The position numbers and the translations under genes are program-made. A DNA stretch of 64,000 nucleotides from NCBI RefSeq assembly GCF_033406955.1, contig NZ_CP137734.1:7812001-7876000 (forward strand). Reading direction: 5' to 3'. Origin of the DNA: Streptomyces violaceoruber. Its GTDB lineage: Bacteria > Actinomycetota > Actinomycetes > Streptomycetales > Streptomycetaceae. How positions within the stretch are numbered: position 1 is the first letter of the stretch; each line of letters begins with the position of its first letter. The notes beneath the pieces were generated by a model. It did no database searches and had not been told where the DNA came from. It saw only the letters and a list, made by a program, of their open reading frames with translations. Shown here one piece after another: positions 59,393 to 64,000 of this stretch.

Positions 59393-59872
59393 ATGGACGT
59401 GTTCCTGGACCGGCTCGACCCGGATATGTGCGTCGTCACGGCCGCCGCGGACGGAGAACGGGCCGGCTGCCTGGTCGGCTTCTCCTCGCAGTGCTCCATC
59501 CGGCCCGTGCGGTACGTCGTGTGGATCTCCGACGTCAACCGGACCTTCCGCGTCGCACGGTTCGCCGACGTCCTGGCGGTCCACCTGCTGGCCCGCGACC
59601 AACGCGCGACGGCCGAACTGTTCGGCGGGCTGACCGGCGACGACGTCGACAAGTTCGGCCGGGTCCGCTGGCGCGAGGCGTACGGAGGGGCCGCCGTGCT
59701 GGAGGACGCCGAGGCGTGGTTCGTCGGTCGGGTCCTGGAGCGGATGCCGGGGGGCGACCACGTCGGTTTCGTCCTCGAGCCGGTCGAGTGGGGCGGACGC
59801 GAGCGGGCCGCCGCACCGCTGCTGCGGCTCGCCGACGCGCGCACCGTCCGGCCCGGGCATCCGGTGGACTGA
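59393..59872 (+). CDS. Flavin-reductase-like FMN-binding protein
   Basis: 159 residues. Split-barrel flavin reductase pattern: DPDMCVVTAAADGERAGCLVGFSSQCSIRPVRYVVWIS, HLLARDQRATAELFGGLTGDDVDKFG and VLEDAEAWFVGRVLERMPGGDHVGFVLEP. It should reduce free FMN/FAD with NAD(P)H for a monooxygenase, or act as a diflavin partner. It begins 41 bases after the ATP-grasp gene and probably shares its transcript. Confidence 0.88.
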   Translation: MDVFLDRLDPDMCVVTAAADGERAGCLVGFSSQCSIRPVRYVVWISDVNRTFRVARFADVLAVHLLARDQRATAELFGGLTGDDVDKFGRVRWREAYGGAAVLEDAEAWFVGRVLERMPGGDHVGFVLEPVEWGGRERAAAPLLRLADARTVRPGHPVD

Positions 59873-59928
59873 GGCGCCCTCGCCGTCAGCACCGGTCGGT
59901 GCCCGTCCGGCGTCCGATCCGTGTCCGT

Positions 59929-60306
59929 TCAGCGTCCGGCGGCGCCCCGTTCGGCCAGCGCCTCGGTGACGGCCCGCACGCTGCGCGCGATGTGCTGCAA
60001 CTGGAGGACCTCCGCCGCGTACAGCTTGATGGTGTGCTCGATGGCCGCCTCGTGCAGGCCGAGCCGGGGCAGGTCCGCCCGGGCGGTCTGCAGTGCGGTG
60101 CGGGCCACCCGGATCTCGTGCTGGACCTGGATCTGCGCGTGCCGGGCGAGCAGCACCGGGTGCCGGATCAGGGCCGGATAGCCGGCGTAGCGCGCCGGGA
60201 CCAGCTCGCGCAGCCACCTGGTGGCCGAGCGTTCCCAGTCGTAGCTGCCGGGGGTCTTGACCTGGCAGGGCCAGTCCGGGCTGATGCGCGTGGTCGTCAG
60301 GGGCAT
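59929..60306 (-). CDS. Hypothetical helical protein
   Basis: 125 residues from ATG 60306 (GGAAG 8 bases upstream). The first 40 residues are extended (PLTTTRISPDWPCQVKTPG), the rest long helices (HAQIQVQHEIRVARTALQT, HEAAIEHTIKLYAAEVLQLQHIARSV). No signal, no known domain. Its promoter should lie in the AT-rich stretch at 60515-60570. Convergent with the flavin reductase gene. Confidence 0.7.
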   Translation of the reverse strand: MPLTTTRISPDWPCQVKTPGSYDWERSATRWLRELVPARYAGYPALIRHPVLLARHAQIQVQHEIRVARTALQTARADLPRLGLHEAAIEHTIKLYAAEVLQLQHIARSVRAVTEALAERGAAGR

Positions 60307-60551
60307 GATCATCGCTTCCGGGTGTGCGGCGTCGACGGGGTGGGCGACGGGTGGGGGCGGTCCCGGTCCAGGGGACGACCGGGACCGCCGCGGGCGCTCG
60401 CGCAGGCGATGCCCGACCGGAACACCCGGTGCGCCGGAGCGGGTAGGATTCGGCGGCCCGAGGTGTTCGCGGCAGGTGCGGACGCGCTCCGGGGCGGCCG
60501 GGTCGCGATCCGTGAGCAGTATTTATATATGCCAACCGCTTTGCAAGACGT

Positions 60552-60565
60552 ATGAAAACATTCAT
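60552..60565. promoter_or_regulatory. Inverted repeat ATGAA-AACA-TTCAT
   Basis: Exact 5-base arms in AT-rich sequence downstream of the RpiR gene and upstream of the hypothetical gene. RpiR/MurR regulators bind AT-rich dyads of this general size, so it is a candidate site; unproven. Confidence 0.45.
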
Positions 60566-60574
60566 GCCTGCTTT

Positions 60575-60592
60575 GACGGGGATGGCCCCGTC
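60575..60592 (-). terminator. Hairpin downstream of the RpiR gene
   Basis: GACGGGG and CCCCGTC are exact complements with loop ATGG, 35 bases after the RpiR stop on the minus strand. No T-run follows. Confidence 0.55.
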
Positions 60593-60626
60593 TGCGCCGA
60601 CCAATCGCGGGCGAGACCGTTCCGGA

Positions 60627-61568
60627 TCAGTCCCGCAGGAAGAACTGGTGCTGGTCCGCGACCTGCTCGTACTCCTCCAGCCGCGCCTGCGTCCGCTCCG
60701 GATCGGCGTCGGTCATGGCCTGGAGCAGCGCCGCACACATCACGCCCGGCGCGGCGTAGGAGTCGAAGACCAGGCGGGACCCGGTGCCGGTGGCGAAGGT
60801 GACGTCGGCCTCGTCCACGACGGGGCCGAGCGCCAGGTCGGTGATCAGCGCCACCTTCAGCCCGGCACCGCGTGCCACACGGACGGCGCCCAGCGTCTCG
60901 TGGGCGTGCCGGGGCATGGAGAAGGCCAGCACCCAGGTGCCGCCCGCCTCCCGGGACTGGAGCAGGGCGTCGTAGGCGACCGTGCCGCCCCGGGTCACCA
61001 GGCGCACGTCGGGATGGACCCGGCGGGCCGCGTAGGCGAAGTACTCGGCGAGCGAGACGGAGATGCGCAGCCCGAGCACGGTCAGCGGCGCCGAGGCGGC
61101 CAGCTTGCGGCCGACGTCGATCACCCGGTCCGCGTCCGCGAAGTCCCGCCGCAGGTTCTCCAGGTTCTCGATCTCGGCGTCCACCGCCGCCTGGAGTTCG
61201 TTGCCCCGGTACTCCTCGGCCGCGGACCCACCCCGGCCGCCCAGCGCGATCGCCTGGAGTTGCTCCCGCAACGCCGGGTAACCGCTGAAACCGACCGCCG
61301 AGGCGAACCGCGTCACGGACGGCTGGCTCACTCCCACCCGGTCGGCCAGGTCGGTGATCGAGAGGAACGCCGCCTCGGTGAGGTGCTCGATGAGGTACTG
61401 CGCGATGCGCCGCTGTCCCGGGGAGAGCCGGGGCCGGTCGAAGAGCGTCCTGAGCCGGGAGGTGGGGGAGATCTCCGACTCGGGGGCCGCGCGGCCCGAG
61501 GTGATCGCCGACGCCTGAGCACGTGCCTGCTGCGGCGATGGCACGGGTGCGCCTCCTTCGTCTCCCAT
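60627..61568 (-). CDS. MurR/RpiR-family regulator with SIS domain
   Basis: 313 residues from ATG 61568 (an ATG at 61589 is possible). N-terminal HTH_6 (LSPGQRRIAQYLIEHLTEAAFLSITDLADRVGVSQPSVTRFASAVGF), then a SIS phosphosugar-binding domain (about 130-270; ADRVIDVGRKLAASAPLTVLGLRIS, FSMPRHAHETLGAVRVARGAG). Controls sugar phosphate metabolism; the kinase and phosphoglucomutase genes nearby are candidate targets. Confidence 0.9.
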   Translation of the reverse strand: MGDEGGAPVPSPQQARAQASAITSGRAAPESEISPTSRLRTLFDRPRLSPGQRRIAQYLIEHLTEAAFLSITDLADRVGVSQPSVTRFASAVGFSGYPALREQLQAIALGGRGGSAAEEYRGNELQAAVDAEIENLENLRRDFADADRVIDVGRKLAASAPLTVLGLRISVSLAEYFAYAARRVHPDVRLVTRGGTVAYDALLQSREAGGTWVLAFSMPRHAHETLGAVRVARGAGLKVALITDLALGPVVDEADVTFATGTGSRLVFDSYAAPGVMCAALLQAMTDADPERTQARLEEYEQVADQHQFFLRD

Positions 61569-61721
61569 GTCTCCCACGGAGGTCAACATAGCCCACCCCC
61601 GCCGCCCGGCGACCGGACCGCCCGGCCCGGTGACGGGACCACGCCGTCGGGGATAGCACCGCGTAGCACGGGAACCCGCCGTCACGGAAGAACCCGCAGA
61701 CACGGACGAGGAGCCGACGTC

Positions 61722-61895
61722 ATGACCGTCCCGGAAGAGAACCGGCCGAAGACCGACACCACCGACGACGTTCTCGGCCGGCGCCGGCGCGAGCGCGAGG
61801 AGGACGGACCCCGCCCGCCGGGCGGTACCGGCCGTACCCTGCGCGAGGCCCTCGAGGAGGCGCACGTCCGTCCCGACGACTTCGACGAGGAGTGA
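61722..61895 (+). CDS. Small acidic hypothetical protein (57 aa)
   Basis: ATG 61722 behind GAGGAG. Hydrophilic: PEENRPKTDTTDDVLGRRRR, then EREEDGPRPPGG and an acidic helix LREALEEAHVRPDDFDEE. No signal. Divergent from the RpiR gene, convergent with the kinase gene. Resembles unannotated short acidic proteins of streptomycetes. Confidence 0.7.
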   Translation: MTVPEENRPKTDTTDDVLGRRRREREEDGPRPPGGTGRTLREALEEAHVRPDDFDEE

Positions 61896-61919
61896 CCGGG
61901 CTGCGGAGGAGTGACCTTC

Positions 61920-62609
61920 TTACGCAGGGGCTGAGGGCGCGGGCCCAGGGTCGCCGGGCGGCGGGCCCGGTACCACGCCCTCCGGTACCACCAGGTCGGC
62001 CCGGTGCCGGGTGGCCGCGACCAGGTCGGCGTTGCGCTGATCGGGGCCGAGCGCCCACGCGGCAGCCTGTGCGGGGGACTTGCCGAAGCGCTCGTGCCGC
62101 GCCACGAGCCGTCTGACCCGCTCCGGTTCCGCCGGCCCGCAGAACCACACCTCGTCGAGCCGGGCCCGCACCCGCGCCCAGGCTCCGGTCTCCAGCAGCA
62201 GGTAGTTGCCCTCCGTCACGACCAGCCGGACGGAGGGCGGCACCGGTACGGCCCCGGCGATCGGCTGCTCCAGCTCCCGCTCGAAGCCCGGCGCGTACAC
62301 CGTCTCGCCGTCCGGCTCCGCGCGCAGCCGGTCCAGCAGCGCCGCGTACCCGGCCGCGTCGAAGGTGTCCGGCGCCCCCTTGCGGTCCCGGCGGCCCAGC
62401 CGGTCCAGTTCGGCGTCGGCGAGGTGGAACCCGTCCATCGGCACCTGCGCCACCCACGGCTCGCCGCCGCCGTTCAGCTCCCGCACCAGATGCCCGGCGA
62501 GCGTCGACTTCCCGGCGCCGGGGCTGCCCGCGACACCCAGGACGGCGCGCCGCCCGTCCCGCGGCAGCCGGCGGGCACGGGCGAGCAGGTCGTCGAAAGT
62601 CAGCGGCAC
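61920..62609 (-). CDS. Nucleoside/sugar kinase (uridine kinase/FrcK-like P-loop)
   Basis: 229 residues, GTG start. P-loop GSPGAGKST at 28-36, then PMDGFHLADAELDRLGRRDRKGAPDTFD, the uridine-kinase-like substrate and lid region, and TEGNYLLLETGAW (Walker B). This group includes bacterial FrcK fructose kinase-type proteins and PanK-like kinases. Substrate unclear, probably a sugar or nucleoside. Divergent from the phosphoglucomutase gene across 53 bases. Confidence 0.88.
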   Translation of the reverse strand: MPLTFDDLLARARRLPRDGRRAVLGVAGSPGAGKSTLAGHLVRELNGGGEPWVAQVPMDGFHLADAELDRLGRRDRKGAPDTFDAAGYAALLDRLRAEPDGETVYAPGFERELEQPIAGAVPVPPSVRLVVTEGNYLLLETGAWARVRARLDEVWFCGPAEPERVRRLVARHERFGKSPAQAAAWALGPDQRNADLVAATRHRADLVVPEGVVPGPPPGDPGPAPSAPA

Positions 62610-62662
62610 ACCGCACAGTGTGTCACCTGATCGGACCCGTCCCGGCGGGGAACTGTGGGGGT

Positions 62663-63403
62663 ATGACGACGCAGCTCGGACTTCCCGACGACATCCAGGC
62701 CTGCCTCTTCGACCTCGACGGGGTGGTCACCAGGACGGCGGTGGTGCACGCCGCCGCCTGGAAGGCGACCTTCGACACCTTCCTGCGCGAGCGGGACGGC
62801 GCGGACTTCCGGCCGTTCACCGACTCCGACTACGACCAGTACGTCGACGGCCGCCCCCGCGCCGACGGCGTCCGCTCCTTCCTCGCCTCCCGCGGCGTCG
62901 AACTGCCCGAGGGCACCCCCGACGATCCGCCGGACGCGCGGACCGTCAACGGCGTCGGCAACCGCAAGAACGAACTCCTCCTGGAGAAGATCCGCACCGA
63001 CGGCGTGGAACCCTACGAGGGCACGCTGCGCTACATCGACGCGGTCCGCGCCGCGGGCCTCGCCACCGCGATCGTCTCCTCCAGCGCCAACACCCGGGAC
63101 GTACTGCGCTCCATCGACGCCGAGCGGCTGTTCGACGTACGGATCGACGGCGTGGTGGCCAGGGAACGGAAACTGCCCGGCAAACCACACCCCGACACCT
63201 TCCTCGCAGCCGCCCGCGACCTCGGCGTCGAGGCCTCCCGCGCCGCCGTCTTCGAGGACGCGCTGGCCGGCATGGACGCGGGACGCTCCGGACACTTCGG
63301 CTACGTCGTCGGCGTCGACCGCGTCGGCCAGACCGACGCCCTCTACGCCCACGGCGCCGACCGCGTCGTCAAGGACCTCGCCGAGCTGGGAGACCACGCG
63401 TGA
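62663..63403 (+). CDS. Beta-phosphoglucomutase (HAD family)
   Basis: 246 residues. HAD nucleophile D17 and acid/base D19 in LFDLDGVVT; cap domain DYDQYVDGRPRADGVRSFL (the family's YxxxVDGRxRxxG motif); SSSAN, KPHPDTFL and FEDALAGMDAG. Converts beta-glucose 1-phosphate to glucose 6-phosphate. It overlaps the GH65 gene by four bases (GTGA), so the phosphorylase makes its substrate. Confidence 0.95.
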   Translation: MTTQLGLPDDIQACLFDLDGVVTRTAVVHAAAWKATFDTFLRERDGADFRPFTDSDYDQYVDGRPRADGVRSFLASRGVELPEGTPDDPPDARTVNGVGNRKNELLLEKIRTDGVEPYEGTLRYIDAVRAAGLATAIVSSSANTRDVLRSIDAERLFDVRIDGVVARERKLPGKPHPDTFLAAARDLGVEASRAAVFEDALAGMDAGRSGHFGYVVGVDRVGQTDALYAHGADRVVKDLAELGDHA

Positions 63404-64000
63404 TCACCAACCGGACGTACACCGTGGAGCCCTGGCGGGTGCGCGAGACCGCCCTCAACCTCGACCTCCTCGCGCAGAGCGAGTCCGTCTTCGCCCTGTC
63501 CAACGGGCACGTCGGCTGGCGCGGCAACCTCGACGAGGGCGAACCGCACGGCCTGCCCGGCAGCTACCTCAACGGCGTCTACGAACTCCACCCGCTGCCC
63601 TACGCCGAAGCGGGCTACGGCTACCCCGAGTCGGGCCAGACCGTCATCAACGTCACCAACGGCAAGCTGCTGCGGCTGCTGGTCGACGACGAGCCCTTCG
63701 ACCTGCGCTACGGACGGCTCGGCAGGCACGAACGCACCCTGGACCTCAGGCGCGGCGTGCTGGAGCGCACCTGCGAGTGGACCTCCCCGGCCGGCACGAC
63801 CGTCCGGGTGCGCTCCACCCGCCTGGTCTCCCTCACCCAGCGCGCCATCGCCGCGGTGGAGTACGAGGTCGAGCCCGTCGACACCCGCACCCGGGTCGTC
63901 ATCCAGTCCGAACTGGTCGCCAACGAGAGCCTGCCCTCCTCCGACGGCGACCCGAGGGCGGCCCAGGCGCTGCAGTCCCCGCTGGAACCGGAGGAGGACC
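63400..64000 (+). CDS. GH65 family disaccharide phosphorylase, N-terminal part
   Basis: Starts at GTG 63400 overlapping the previous stop; about 200 residues are visible before the window ends, with no stop. The N-terminal beta-sandwich shows YTVEPWRVRETALNLDLLAQ, ESVFALSNGHVGWRGNLDEG, PGSYLNGVYE and QRAIAAVEYEVEP, matching the maltose/trehalose/kojibiose phosphorylase group. The catalytic Glu lies beyond the window. With the phosphoglucomutase it forms a glucan- or disaccharide-using pathway. Confidence 0.92.
   Translation, partial: MITNRTYTVEPWRVRETALNLDLLAQSESVFALSNGHVGWRGNLDEGEPHGLPGSYLNGVYELHPLPYAEAGYGYPESGQTVINVTNGKLLRLLVDDEPFDLRYGRLGRHERTLDLRRGVLERTCEWTSPAGTTVRVRSTRLVSLTQRAIAAVEYEVEPVDTRTRVVIQSELVANESLPSSDGDPRAAQALQSPLEPEED

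Larger units (their letters stand above)
60307..60626. other. Intergenic region after the RpiR gene
   Basis: About 320 bases between two leftward genes. It holds a comparatively AT-rich core (60515-60570), the repeat ATGAA-AACA-TTCAT and a hairpin near the RpiR end. Open frames here are short and lack ribosome sites; I see no gene. Confidence 0.6.

Overview
The window is about 64 kb of very GC-rich chromosome with dense, often overlapping bacterial genes, frequent GTG (and some TTG) starts and purine-rich ribosome sites. Secreted hydrolases carrying Tat or Sec signals, a subtilisin-inhibitor family protein, SpoIIE-type phosphatases, a CYP105-type P450 and a mycothiol-dependent dehydrogenase all point to Streptomyces. 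From memory, the gene order resembles the Streptomyces coelicolor/lividans region around sti1, read backwards; I could not verify this. I see no tRNA, rRNA, CRISPR array, insertion sequence or phage region.

Layout. 1-11.5 kb holds a partial translational GTPase, a divergent PRPP synthetase, a STAS anti-anti-sigma protein, assorted redox genes, a CDF cation exporter, a P450/ferredoxin pair, and a TetR gene with twin operators facing a SnoaL-like/flavoprotein/aldo-keto reductase set. 11.5-21.8 kb holds a multidomain SpoIIE phosphatase, a Tat-exported GH2 beta-galactosidase, a secreted GH9 endoglucanase behind a perfect CebR box, and an unusual sigma-like/zinc-finger/transmembrane/ricin-lectin fusion. 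21.8-27.2 kb holds an FMN oxidoreductase, the secreted protease inhibitor, and a compact leftward operon (Ppx/GppA phosphatase, small acidic protein, heme-oxygenase-like diiron protein, HemK-like methyltransferase, CDGSH iron-sulfur protein).

27.2-33.4 kb is the most striking region: a complete NHLM-type peptide export operon (ATPase/permease, C39-peptidase ATPase/permease and HlyD adaptor). It follows a 71-residue double-glycine precursor whose core is cysteine-free and internally duplicated, with a strong terminator hairpin between precursor and exporter. No modification enzyme is visible. Divergent from it is a streptogrisin-like protease with a TTG start and a collagen-like tail. A paralogous but membrane-anchored protease lies at 54-55 kb.

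35-64 kb holds a second SpoIIE phosphatase, an orphan dTDP-glucose dehydratase homologue, an isochorismatase-like protein lacking its cysteine, a metallophosphoesterase, a secreted beta-propeller protein with a divergent TetR gene, and a small secreted protein. These are followed by an ABC exporter, a mycothiol/formaldehyde dehydrogenase with its metallo-hydrolase, SDR enzymes, an L,D-transpeptidase, a Gfo/Idh/MocA and ROK pair, and a PLP aminotransferase. A DUF35/TetR/ATP-grasp/flavin-reductase set shares a GCACT-N-AGTGC-like motif. The window ends with an RpiR regulator, then a kinase divergent from a beta-phosphoglucomutase/GH65 phosphorylase operon that runs off the edge. Many of the genes encode extracellular carbohydrate and protein breakdown, secretion, partner-switching signalling and redox detoxification.
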